DNA of 7,580 nucleotides from G039029935 sp039029935 (GCA_039029935.1 JBCCFC010000661.1:1-7580); one strand, 5' to 3'. Numbered from the stretch's first letter, positions 1 to 5,371 are shown. Notes: generated by a model from the sequence alone, not told the origin. Translations and numbers: made by a program.

Positions 1-624
1 CCCGTCATCTATGAATATTATGGGGCGAGTGAAGGGCATGGCCTCACGGCAATTACCTCGGAAGAGTGGCTAGCGTATAAGGGGTCTGTTGGCCGTGCAT
101 TTCTTGGCACGATCCATATTCTAGGTGAGGCAGGTCATGAATTGCCGACGGGCGAGATCGGTGAAGTCTATTTTTCTGGTGGCAATCAGTTTAGCTACTA
201 TGGCGAGGAAGAAAAGACGAAGAATGCCTACAATGAGCTGGGCTATAGCACGGTGGGGGATGTCGGATATGTCGATGAGGAGGGGTATCTGTATCTGACA
301 GATCGCAAACACTTCACCATCATCTCCGGTGGCGTCAATATTTATCCGCAAGAAATTGAAAATTGCCTGATCAATCATCCAAAGGTAGCGGATGTCGCTG
401 TCTTTGGCATTCCGCACCCAGAATTTGGTCAGGAGATCAAAGCGGTCGTTCAGCCACAGACATGGACGGATAATCCAGATACGTTAGCCGCAGAGCTACT
501 ATCCTACTGTGAGGGTAAGTTGGCACGTATCAAAATGCCAAGGTCGATTGACTTTGAAAAAGAGTTACCACGCAAGGAAAATGGGAAGCTTTATAAGAAA
601 CGGTTGATAGAGCAGTACCACTAA
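1..624 (+). CDS. Acyl-CoA synthetase (AMP-forming), C-terminal part; 5' end outside window
   Basis: The frame is open from base 1 to a TAA at 622-624, giving the last 207 residues of an ANL-superfamily adenylating enzyme, which activates a carboxylic acid with ATP and transfers it to CoA. Visible in order (window residue numbers): YYGASEG at 6-12 (the core motif that contacts the acyl-adenylate), GDVGYVDEEGYLYLTDRK at 86-103 (ribose-binding Asp and hinge region), GGVNIYPQEIE at 110-120 (start of the mobile C-terminal domain), and PRKENGKLYKKR at 190-201, containing the catalytic Lys (K196). The wording of these motifs resembles the FadD4-like acyl-CoA synthetases of actinobacteria and relatives, so a fatty or branched acyl substrate is likely, but the substrate-pocket half is missing. 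The frame is open upstream of the TTG at 142, so that codon is not the start. The protein is probably cytoplasmic. No terminator is seen after the stop, and a small reading frame starts three bases later. Confidence 0.93.
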   Translation, partial: PVIYEYYGASEGHGLTAITSEEWLAYKGSVGRAFLGTIHILGEAGHELPTGEIGEVYFSGGNQFSYYGEEEKTKNAYNELGYSTVGDVGYVDEEGYLYLTDRKHFTIISGGVNIYPQEIENCLINHPKVADVAVFGIPHPEFGQEIKAVVQPQTWTDNPDTLAAELLSYCEGKLARIKMPRSIDFEKELPRKENGKLYKKRLIEQYH

Positions 625-856
625 ATCATGAAATTAGCGGCAGTTGCATTTGCCTGCAAACCAGATGAGTTTGTTTTGAGTGCAGACAAACTGCGTACTT
701 TTTGGGGATGGTGGGTGCAATCGGCTTTGCCAAGCGCATGGGCAAAAGCGAACGAGAAGCAATGCTGACACGCAGTGCCACATGGCAAGAATTTGAGCAG
801 TTTAAGCACTTGATGGCGTCTGCGTCTACAATTAAGGCAATACCCAACCTACCTCT

Positions 857-906
857 AGGAAGGGGTACAATCTACTGGACTGACCAGAGTATCTGTGACC
901 CTTCCT
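857..906. repeat. Imperfect inverted repeat (potential hairpin)
   Basis: AGGAAGGG at 857-864 pairs with CCCTTCCT at 899-906. The interior can pair further, with TACTGG at 872-877 opposite CCAG...GTA at 883-891. The whole 50-nt stretch could fold as one imperfect hairpin. It lies in the degraded tail of the small reading frame and 17 bp before a 21-bp dispersed repeat. It has no T run after it, so it is not a classic intrinsic terminator. Confidence 0.45.
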
Positions 907-923
907 GGAAGTGTACATGGGTC

Positions 924-944
924 GTTTATTCTGTGGAATGGCCT
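924..944 (+). repeat. 21-bp direct repeat, copy 1
   Basis: This stretch (GTTTATTCTGTGGAATGGCC plus T) recurs exactly and in the same orientation at 3227-3247. Both copies follow an inverted repeat and sit about 95-120 bp upstream of the next plus-strand gene. The flanking bases differ, so the identity stops at the repeat edges. The function is unknown: it could be the end of a small mobile element or a shared regulatory site. Confidence 0.7.
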
Positions 945-956
945 TAACGTTCAATC

Positions 957-986
957 TTGGACCGCATAGACGCTACAGCCTATAGT
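957..986 (+). promoter_or_regulatory. Candidate sigma-70-type promoter for the methyltransferase
   Basis: A -10-like TATAGT at 981-986 (five of six consensus bases) lies 18 bp after a weak -35-like TTGGAC at 957-962. Transcription would start near 993, leaving a leader of about 45 nt before the ATG at 1039. This is sequence likeness only. The -35 element is poor, so confidence is modest. Confidence 0.35.
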
Positions 987-1038
987 GTCTTGCTGTCAGT
1001 AGATTGGCTGAAACCGTAAAGTAGAGGAGAATCACGAT

Positions 1039-1842
1039 ATGAAAAACTTTGATCCAATCGGCAGTTGGGATGCAGACACGGCGTCGCACTACGAGACCTA
1101 TGTTCGTGGTGATGAAGAGGATGCCAGCGCGTTCTTGGCACGCTATGCGGCAGGCGGCAATGCGCTTGAATTTGCCATTGGCACGGGACGGATTGCCATC
1201 CCGTTAATGAAAAAAGGGGTTCAGGTCGATGGCATTGAGTCGTCACCACAGATGGTTGACGGACTCCGCACCAGAGCCGCAAACGATGGCATCACTGAGG
1301 AAATCAAGGCTCAAATTGGTGATATGAGCGTGACGAGTATGGACCAACAGTATAAGCTAGTCTATTTGGTCTTCAACACGATTTACAACCTGCTGACAGC
1401 GGACGACCAAATTCGCTGCTTTGAGAATGCGGCCCGTCACCTCACCGCTGATGGACATTTTGTCGTCGAGGCATTTATGCCCCATGCCGTCATCCCATTC
1501 GGGCAATCAGACTACGTTCGGGCAGAGCATGTCGGGACAAACAGAGTGAGCTTTGATGTGGCGCGCTACGATCCCGTCACCCAATTTTTGGAGGAGAACC
1601 ATGTCCATCTAACCGAAGATGGGATCAAGATGAATCCCATTGTCTGCCGCTTGATCTCACCCGGTGAGATGGATTTAATGGCACGGATTGCGGGAATGCG
1701 TCTGGTGGATCGCTTTGCCGATTGGAAGCGTGGCGTTTTTGATGCAAGCAGTACGATGCATGTATCGGTCTATGCTACTTCGCCACAAAATTATTCAACG
1801 CCAAAATCATACCAAAATGTTGCGCCTCATGATAGGTGTTGA
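1039..1842 (+). CDS. Class I SAM-dependent methyltransferase
   Basis: This 267-residue protein has the order of a Rossmann-fold methyltransferase that moves a methyl group from S-adenosylmethionine to an unknown acceptor. Motif I is LEFAIGTGR at 43-51, the acidic ribose-binding residue is E67 in GIESSPQM, a motif-II-like IGDM is at 93-96, and the strand after it reads LVYLVFNTIYNLL at 107-119. The RHLTADGHFVVEAF stretch at 133-146 is the usual helix and strand before the substrate-binding part. The start is well supported: GAGGAG lies at 1024-1029, about 9 bp before the ATG. No signal peptide or membrane segment is seen, so it is cytoplasmic. Domain-like sequence ends near residue 246 (VSVYA). 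The last 21 or so residues are low in family character and are encoded entirely inside the 68-bp overlap with the convergent DinB-like gene, so the tail may be read-through beyond a lost ancestral stop. The substrate cannot be inferred. Confidence 0.88.
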   Translation: MKNFDPIGSWDADTASHYETYVRGDEEDASAFLARYAAGGNALEFAIGTGRIAIPLMKKGVQVDGIESSPQMVDGLRTRAANDGITEEIKAQIGDMSVTSMDQQYKLVYLVFNTIYNLLTADDQIRCFENAARHLTADGHFVVEAFMPHAVIPFGQSDYVRAEHVGTNRVSFDVARYDPVTQFLEENHVHLTEDGIKMNPIVCRLISPGEMDLMARIAGMRLVDRFADWKRGVFDASSTMHVSVYATSPQNYSTPKSYQNVAPHDRC

Positions 1843-2239
1843 ACATCAACGCTGTCTCGGCATCCGCAATGTGCAATCCGCTGGGCGTTGTACTTGCCTG
1901 AAACTCACCACCAAACTTGCCCACTGCGTGGTCAGCCTCATGCTGTGCCAATGTATCCATCATCAGCGTCACTAATGCACCAAAGTCTGGCTCTGTGTCC
2001 CAATCCGCTGGTGACGTACCAGGCAGATACATGGACTGCATCTCCTCGCTCATATTCATGTCCAGACCGTTGCGACCATAACAGACACGTTGCTGCACGG
2101 CCACAACATGACCGATATTCCAGGCCACATTGTTGTCATGACCATCAGGTATCGCCATTGCCTGCTCCTGCGACAGGTCTTTGACCGCTTTATGAATGGC
2201 GTTGCGTGTGTGTCGAAAAACTGGTAATGCAGATGACAT
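1775..2239 (-). CDS. DinB-like (DinB/YfiT superfamily) putative metal-dependent protein
   Basis: This 154-residue helical protein looks like the DinB-like four-helix-bundle superfamily, whose members bind a divalent metal through three histidines; some act as thiol-dependent transferases, and most have no known job. The expected ligands are visible: H44 in WNIGHV, and H137 and H141 in YHEAQHFGMI, a close match to the family's C-terminal HExxH-like helix. The length is typical. I place the start at the ATG read from 2239 because AGAGGAG sits about 6 bp upstream of it. An in-frame ATG 11 codons earlier (2272) has no comparable ribosome site. The gene stands alone on the minus strand, converges on the methyltransferase with a 68-bp overlap, and is backed on its 5' side by repeat arrays. 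The name recalls DNA-damage-inducible relatives in Bacillus, but no LexA/DinR-type operator was seen upstream, so damage induction should not be assumed. Confidence 0.85.
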   Translation of the reverse strand: MSSALPVFRHTRNAIHKAVKDLSQEQAMAIPDGHDNNVAWNIGHVVAVQQRVCYGRNGLDMNMSEEMQSMYLPGTSPADWDTEPDFGALVTLMMDTLAQHEADHAVGKFGGEFQASTTPSGLHIADAETALMFNTYHEAQHFGMILALNNFVAK

Positions 2240-2319
2240 GGTAACTCCTCTTTGTACTGTAATTGATTTCACTACCCAATATGTGTAAACAAGCCTTCGG
2301 TCGGCGACGGAACGTACTC

Positions 2320-2405
2320 AATGTCGCCAGAGTATGTCGCCAGAGTATGTCGCCAACAAAGTATATAGTCGTCAGAGTATGTCGCCAACAAAGTATATAG
2401 TCGTC
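2320..2405. repeat. Tandem repeat array, 32-bp units
   Basis: Two identical 32-bp units lie head to tail at 2342-2373 and 2374-2405. Each consists of AGAGTATGTCGCC followed by AACAAAGTATATAGTCGTC. An extra copy of the 13-bp first half precedes them at 2329-2341, and a degraded AATGTCGCC lies at 2320-2328. The second half also resembles the first (GTATATAGTCGTC versus GTATGTCGCC), so the array probably grew from a shorter ancestral unit. The units are contiguous with no unique spacers. Confidence 0.9.
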
Positions 2406-2412
2406 ACCTCCC

Positions 2413-2463
2413 AAAGGTCTTACCCAAAGGTCTTACCCAAAGGTCTTACCCAAAGGTCTTACC
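2413..2463. repeat. Tandem repeat array, 13-bp units
   Basis: AAAGGTCTTACCC is repeated four times at 2413-2425, 2426-2438, 2439-2451 and 2452-2463, the last copy missing its final C. It begins 7 bp after the 32-bp array but shares no sequence with it. The exact identity of the units suggests recent slippage or active homogenisation. The unit length is not a multiple of the helical repeat or of three, so neither phased bending nor a coding role is obvious. Confidence 0.92.
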
Positions 2464-2505
2464 ACTGACATTGGACAGCGAATGATTGGTTGTCTATCGA
2501 CGAAA

Positions 2506-2523
2506 ATATGTCAATTGACATAT
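2506..2523. promoter_or_regulatory. Perfect 18-bp palindrome (possible operator)
   Basis: ATATGTCAATTGACATAT reads the same on both strands with no spacer. It contains a consensus-like TTGACA in each direction. No good -10 element lies 16-18 bp from either one, so its role as a -35 site is uncertain. A dimeric repressor site is an equal possibility. It is about 200 bp upstream of the VOC gene and 267 bp upstream of the DinB-like start. Confidence 0.5.
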
Positions 2524-2609
2524 GTAGATGTGATTATAGGTGTGTTGCGATTGCATGTCAAACTATGTTTATATCGGCCTATGGCTTATGTTTTTGGTGT
2601 TTGGAAAAC

Positions 2610-2639
2610 TTGTTCTTTTTTGCAGGATTGTGCTAAAAT
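2610..2639 (+). promoter_or_regulatory. Candidate promoter for the VOC gene (extended -10)
   Basis: TGCTAAAAT at 2631-2639 is an extended -10 (TGn plus TAAAAT, five of six consensus bases). A weak TTGTTC at 2610-2615 lies 18 bp before the hexamer. Transcription would begin near 2646. The resulting leader contains CTGAACC at 2674-2680 and GGTTCAG at 2691-2697, a 7-bp stem with a 10-nt loop that ends about 15 nt before the ribosome site. Confidence 0.45.
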
Positions 2640-2724
2640 ATGTGATGCAAATTCAAGAGTAATCGGTTTAAAACTGAACCCGTTTTGAGTGGTTCAGCCA
2701 TAGTGTATTGATAAGGAGTCCATG

Positions 2725-3102
2725 ATGAGTTTAGCCGTTAAAGACGTGAAAGTATTTGTACCAGCCAAGAATTTTACACAATCACGTCAATTCTACAAAG
2801 CATTGGGCTGGCAGGAAAATTGGGTGGCCGATGATGGTGGATTGGCCGAGTTGGAACTGGCTGGCAATCGCTTCTATCTCCAAAATTACTATCAGCAGGA
2901 GTGGGCAGATAATTTTATGTTTCATGTGAGGGTCGAAGATGCCACTGCATGGTATGAGCATGTAAAACAGCTTGTTGCGGATGGTGACTATGAGGGTGTG
3001 CGCGTGAGCAAACCAAATCAGGAAGGCTATGGTTCGCTCGTGACCTATGTGTGGGACCCGTCAGGTGTATTGCTGCATTTCGCACAGCCTCTTGAAGCGT
3101 AG
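2725..3102 (+). CDS. VOC superfamily protein (glyoxalase/bleomycin-resistance-like)
   Basis: At 125 residues this is a typical small single-domain member of the vicinal oxygen chelate fold, which covers glyoxalase I, extradiol dioxygenases and antibiotic-binding proteins. The first beta-alpha-beta module runs over residues 1-55 (VKVFVPAKNFTQSRQFYKAL then the strands AELELAGNRFYLQNYY). The second runs from about 63 to 122 (FMFHVRVEDATAWYEHV ... YVWDPSGVLLHFAQ). The WDPSGVLLHF ending is characteristic. The usual first-strand histidine of metal-dependent glyoxalases is absent, which favours a ligand-binding or unusual role over glyoxalase I. I chose the second of two adjacent ATGs because AAGGAG at 2713-2718 lies 6 bp before 2725 but only 3 bp before 2722. 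The protein is cytoplasmic and appears to be a single-gene transcription unit. Its ligand or substrate cannot be told from sequence alone. Confidence 0.88.
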   Translation: MSLAVKDVKVFVPAKNFTQSRQFYKALGWQENWVADDGGLAELELAGNRFYLQNYYQQEWADNFMFHVRVEDATAWYEHVKQLVADGDYEGVRVSKPNQEGYGSLVTYVWDPSGVLLHFAQPLEA

Positions 3103-3152
3103 TGTACATTGAGATGACTGGCAAATTCTCTCATATAGACACCTACTGCTTT

Positions 3153-3221
3153 GTTCAGTTAGCACGCCCCCGTGCGGTCAAGCGTATGAAATCAACCCGC
3201 ATGGGGGCGTGCTAACTGAAC
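3153..3221. repeat. Long inverted repeat: 25-bp arms, 19-nt loop
   Basis: The arm at 3153-3177 begins GTTCAGTTAGCACGCCCCC and the arm at 3197-3221 is its reverse complement, with one mismatch (G3172 opposite T3202) that can still pair as G-U in RNA. The structure starts about 50 bp after the VOC stop and is followed 5 bp later by the second 21-bp direct repeat. It is much longer than a normal terminator stem and has no T tract after it. It may still stop transcription, but it looks more like a small dispersed element. Confidence 0.9.
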
Positions 3222-3226
3222 GTGTA

Positions 3227-3247
3227 GTTTATTCTGTGGAATGGCCT
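3227..3247 (+). repeat. 21-bp direct repeat, copy 2
   Basis: This is identical to 924-944, in the same orientation, 5 bp after the 25-bp-arm hairpin and 119 bp upstream of the flavoprotein gene. The sequences next to the two copies are unrelated apart from their position after an inverted repeat. Confidence 0.7.
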
Positions 3248-3366
3248 AAATAAATTGTCGTGCAAGGACGACTACGTAGCAAACCATTCAACCTGTTGTA
3301 GACTGCCTCTATCGAGCGATGTATAGATATGCGTCAAATCAATCATTCTGAAAAGGAGATCAATGC

Positions 3367-4743
3367 ATGAAAACGTATGATGTCATTTGGATTGGCACAG
3401 GGCAGGCAACAGGTACAGTGATTCCCCGTTTGGTAAACGCGGGCAAGACGGTTGCCATTGCCGAGGGGGGACGTTTTGGCGGGACGTGTGTGAACTATGG
3501 CTGTACGCCGACCAAAACACTGGTTGCCAGCGCGCGGGCGGCACATATGGCTCGGCGCGGGGCAGATTTTGGTGTGCAGATTCACGATTTTTCGATTGAC
3601 TATAACAAGGTGCGCGAACGCCAAGACAGTATTCGCAATCGCAATAGCAATGGGTTGGAAAACTGGATTGGCGGCATGGAAGGCGTGGATATTTATAAAG
3701 CCTATGCCCAATTTGAAGATGCCCACAGCGTCCGTGTTGGCGACGAGGTGATTTCGGGCGAGACCATCGTCATTCACACGGGCGCACGACCGATTGCGCC
3801 ACCCATTGCAGGGTTGGATGACGTGGATTGGCTTAACAATCGCGGCATGTTTGAACTTGATGGCGTCCCCCAACATCTAATCGTCATCGGTGGCAGCTAT
3901 ATCGGCATGGAGTTTGCACAGGCATACCGTCGCCTTGGTAGCGAAGTCACCATCCTGCAACGCAGCGGTCAACTCATGCCCCGTGAGGATGCCGACATTG
4001 CCGCACTCTCTCTGGAGATTCTCACCAGCGAAGGCATCAACGTGCTGCTGAATGCCAACACCGAGCGCGTTGCCCAGCCAACCCCCGGTAACATTGAGGT
4101 GTCTATCAACCATGAAGGTCAGTCAACAACCATCCAAGGCTCGCATCTGCTGGTGGCAACGGGGCGCACACCCAATACCGACCAATTGAATTTAGCCGCA
4201 GCGGGTGTTGAGAGTAACAAACGTGGCTATATCCCTGTCAACGAGACCATGCAGACGAATGTCCCCCACATTTTTGCCGTCGGTGATGTCAATGGTGAGG
4301 GCGCGTTTACGCACACCTCGGTCAATGATGGCGAAATCTTCTGGGATTTTTACAGCGCCGAAGGGGACAGGAAGTTATCCGACCGTATTGTCACCTATGC
4401 CATGTACATCGATCCACCACTGGGTCGTGTCGGCATGAGCGAGAAGGACGCACGAGCGAGTGGACGTAACGTGTTGATGGCAACGCGTCCCATGAGCCGC
4501 ATTTCCCGTGCTGTGGAAAAGGATGAGACGGCTGGCTTGGTTAAATTGTTGGTTGATGCCGACAGCGAAGAGTTTCTAGGGGCAACCATTCTCGGTGTAG
4601 GTGGGGATGAGATTATTAACATGTTCACGCCCTTTATGCAGACCAAACAATCGTACAAACTGTTCCGACGGGCCGTGTTGACCCATCCTACTGTCGCGGA
4701 GTTGATGCCTTGGATTTTGGATGACTTGGCTCCGCTTGCATAG
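3367..4743 (+). CDS. Class I pyridine nucleotide-disulfide oxidoreductase (mercuric-reductase-like flavoprotein)
   Basis: This 458-residue enzyme passes electrons from NAD(P)H through FAD to a redox-active cysteine pair and on to an unknown disulfide or metal acceptor. The FAD-binding segment IGTGQATGTV is at 9-18, the redox disulfide is C41/C46 in GGTCVNYGCTPTK, the NAD(P)-binding segment VIGGSYIGMEFA is at 173-184, the second FAD motif AVGDVNG is at 304-310, and the dimerisation domain ends with the catalytic His-Glu pair H440/E445 in HPTVAEL. The basic residue R199 in LQRSGQLMPRED suggests NADPH use, as in MerA. True MerA has a C-terminal cysteine pair and often an N-terminal heavy-metal domain; both are absent, so mercury reduction is doubtful even though databases often label such proteins that way. 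The GxG segment has one extra residue before the third glycine. AAGGAG at 3353-3358 is 8 bp from the ATG; an out-of-frame ATG at 3363 was rejected. The enzyme is cytoplasmic and appears to be in a single-gene unit. Confidence 0.92.
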   Translation: MKTYDVIWIGTGQATGTVIPRLVNAGKTVAIAEGGRFGGTCVNYGCTPTKTLVASARAAHMARRGADFGVQIHDFSIDYNKVRERQDSIRNRNSNGLENWIGGMEGVDIYKAYAQFEDAHSVRVGDEVISGETIVIHTGARPIAPPIAGLDDVDWLNNRGMFELDGVPQHLIVIGGSYIGMEFAQAYRRLGSEVTILQRSGQLMPREDADIAALSLEILTSEGINVLLNANTERVAQPTPGNIEVSINHEGQSTTIQGSHLLVATGRTPNTDQLNLAAAGVESNKRGYIPVNETMQTNVPHIFAVGDVNGEGAFTHTSVNDGEIFWDFYSAEGDRKLSDRIVTYAMYIDPPLGRVGMSEKDARASGRNVLMATRPMSRISRAVEKDETAGLVKLLVDADSEEFLGATILGVGGDEIINMFTPFMQTKQSYKLFRRAVLTHPTVAELMPWILDDLAPLA

Positions 4744-4762
4744 CTTGGATTCTATGTAATTG

Positions 4763-4828
4763 TTCAGCCCCCCCTGTCGGTTGAGCCTGTCGAAACCGCC
4801 CCCCCTTCGACAGGCTCAGGGGTCTGAA
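4763..4828. repeat. REP-like inverted repeat, possible terminator
   Basis: TGAGCCTGTCGAA at 4782-4794 and TTCGACAGGCTCA at 4806-4818 are perfect 13-bp arms around an 11-nt C-rich loop. Outer sequences TTCAG (4763-4767) and CTGAA (4824-4828) with C and G runs can lengthen the stem imperfectly. From memory, this core is a common dispersed palindrome in several environmental bacterial lineages; a genome count would confirm this. It lies 20 bp after the flavoprotein stop and may end that transcript. It also creates an artificial in-frame extension (proline- and arginine-rich peptide) upstream of the next gene. Confidence 0.8.
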
Positions 4829-4853
4829 TGGTTACGATTCTATAGAGATACCA

Positions 4854-4882
4854 TTGTCAAGTTGTTTGAGGTCTGTTACACT
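4854..4882 (+). promoter_or_regulatory. Candidate sigma-70-type promoter of the HNH operon
   Basis: TTGTCA at 4854-4859 (five of six -35 consensus bases) is followed after exactly 17 bp by TACACT at 4877-4882 (four of six -10 consensus bases). Initiation would fall near 4889, inside the left arm of the adjacent perfect palindrome, so a protein bound there would block RNA polymerase. Confidence 0.55.
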
Positions 4883-4921
4883 GTACACAGACGAAATACG
4901 ATCTATTTCGTCTGTGTACAG
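4881..4921. promoter_or_regulatory. Perfect 18+5+18 palindrome, candidate operator of the HNH operon
   Basis: CTGTACACAGACGAAATA at 4881-4898 is repeated as its exact reverse complement at 4904-4921, with a 5-nt centre. It overlaps the end of the candidate -10 and the predicted start point and ends 42 bp before the ATG at 4964. Such placement suits a repressor site. In RNA, the part downstream of the start point would fold into a hairpin of about 10 bp in the leader. There is no T tract, so a terminator is less likely. Confidence 0.65.
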
Positions 4922-4963
4922 GAAAGACATGAGTTCCGTGAGTATGGAGGAGGTCCAATCAAG

Positions 4964-5371
4964 ATGTCAAAAGTAATGGTTCAACCCAATCTTGTTCTTG
5001 ATGTCGATGATATCGTCAATGGCGTTGCACAAATGGCAACCCATGAATTTGAACAGTTTGTTGAAAAGGTTATGGCATTGCGTATCAGTCGCCGAGTGCC
5101 CAGCCTGTCAAAACGAGAAACGGAATTAATTCAAAAAATCAATGAGGGTGTCCCTGATGAAGTGCGATTGCGTTTTCGGTTTTTACGTGAAAGAATGTTG
5201 GATGAAACTATCTCACCAGATGAGTATGAAGAACTGATAAAACTGACGGAGCAAATTGAAGTATCAGACTCGGAACGGATGATTAACTTGGTTGAATTAT
5301 CTCAATTAAGGAACGTTTCTTTAGAGACTGTTATGGAACAACTGGACATACAAACACCAGCATATGACTAG
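4964..5371 (+). CDS. Conserved helical partner protein of an HNH nuclease (uncharacterised)
   Basis: This 135-residue protein has no annotated function that I know of. It matches the pattern of a small protein that I recall being encoded directly upstream of HNH genes in cyanobacteria and related lineages: an N-terminal segment (IVNGVAQMATHEFEQFVEKVMALR, residues 17-40), then SLSKRETELIQKINEG at 47-62, then a charged helical region 64-110 (PDEYEELIKLTEQIE), and a C-terminal LSQLRNVSLETVMEQLDIQ at 112-130 that resembles a small helix-turn-helix-like pair. It is highly charged and probably all helical, with no membrane segment. GGAGG at 4947-4951 is about 12 bp before ATG 4964, and AGGAGG overlaps it slightly nearer. 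The frame remains open back to 4760, but that extension encodes only the REP repeat and palindrome, so it is not used. It overlaps the HNH gene by 8 bp, implying translational coupling. It might regulate, deliver or inhibit the nuclease; this is inference. Confidence 0.8.
   Translation: MSKVMVQPNLVLDVDDIVNGVAQMATHEFEQFVEKVMALRISRRVPSLSKRETELIQKINEGVPDEVRLRFRFLRERMLDETISPDEYEELIKLTEQIEVSDSERMINLVELSQLRNVSLETVMEQLDIQTPAYD

Larger units (their letters stand above)
628..947 (+). pseudogene. Small unrecognised gene, probably frameshifted
   Basis: An ATG at 628, three bases after the synthetase stop, opens a frame that reads plausible protein (MKLAAVAFACKPDEF...) but ends at TGA 766-768 after 46 codons. 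From about base 702 another frame carries the protein-like sequence: GFAKRMGKSEREAML, then TWQEFEQFKHLMASAS, ending at TAA 945-947. The two join with one extra base in the T run at 699-703 (five Ts followed by four Gs), giving about 106 residues. The simplest reading is a one-base deletion in a homopolymer, either a real lesion or an assembly error. I do not recognise the family. It is predicted soluble, with charged helical segments and no clear membrane segment. The last 25 or so codons run into an inverted repeat and a dispersed 21-bp repeat, so the original C-terminus may be replaced. The tight spacing suggests it once shared an operon with the synthetase. Programmed -1 frameshifting is possible but no standard slippery heptamer is evident. 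Confidence 0.4.
2240..2724. other. Long non-coding spacer between divergent genes
   Basis: About 485 bp separate the divergent DinB-like and VOC genes. From left to right the space holds the dinB-side leader, a tandem array of 32-bp units, a tandem array of 13-bp units, an 18-bp perfect palindrome, an AT-richer stretch and a candidate promoter with leader for the VOC gene. Short frames here read as repeat peptides with no protein character, so I call no gene in it. Confidence 0.75.

Noticed and set aside
842..950. Integron attC site
   Set aside because: ACCCAAC at 842-848 fits the left core and a hairpin follows, but no matching GTTRRRY right core is found, and there is no integrase or gene cassette.
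2240..2272. Earlier ATG (2272) adding 11 residues to the DinB-like protein
   Set aside because: It has no good ribosome site. The ATG at 2239 has AGAGGAG at the right distance.
2320..2463. CRISPR array
   Set aside because: The repeat units are contiguous or share sequence between copies, there are no unique spacers, and no cas genes are present.
3343..4658. Minus-strand open frames inside the flavoprotein gene
   Set aside because: They are shadows of the conserved oxidoreductase frame, with compositions typical of antisense reading.
4760..4963. In-frame N-terminal extension of the HNH partner protein
   Set aside because: The extension translates the REP-like repeat and the 41-bp palindrome into low-complexity peptide. 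A GGAGG ribosome site precedes the ATG at 4964, and the family begins there.
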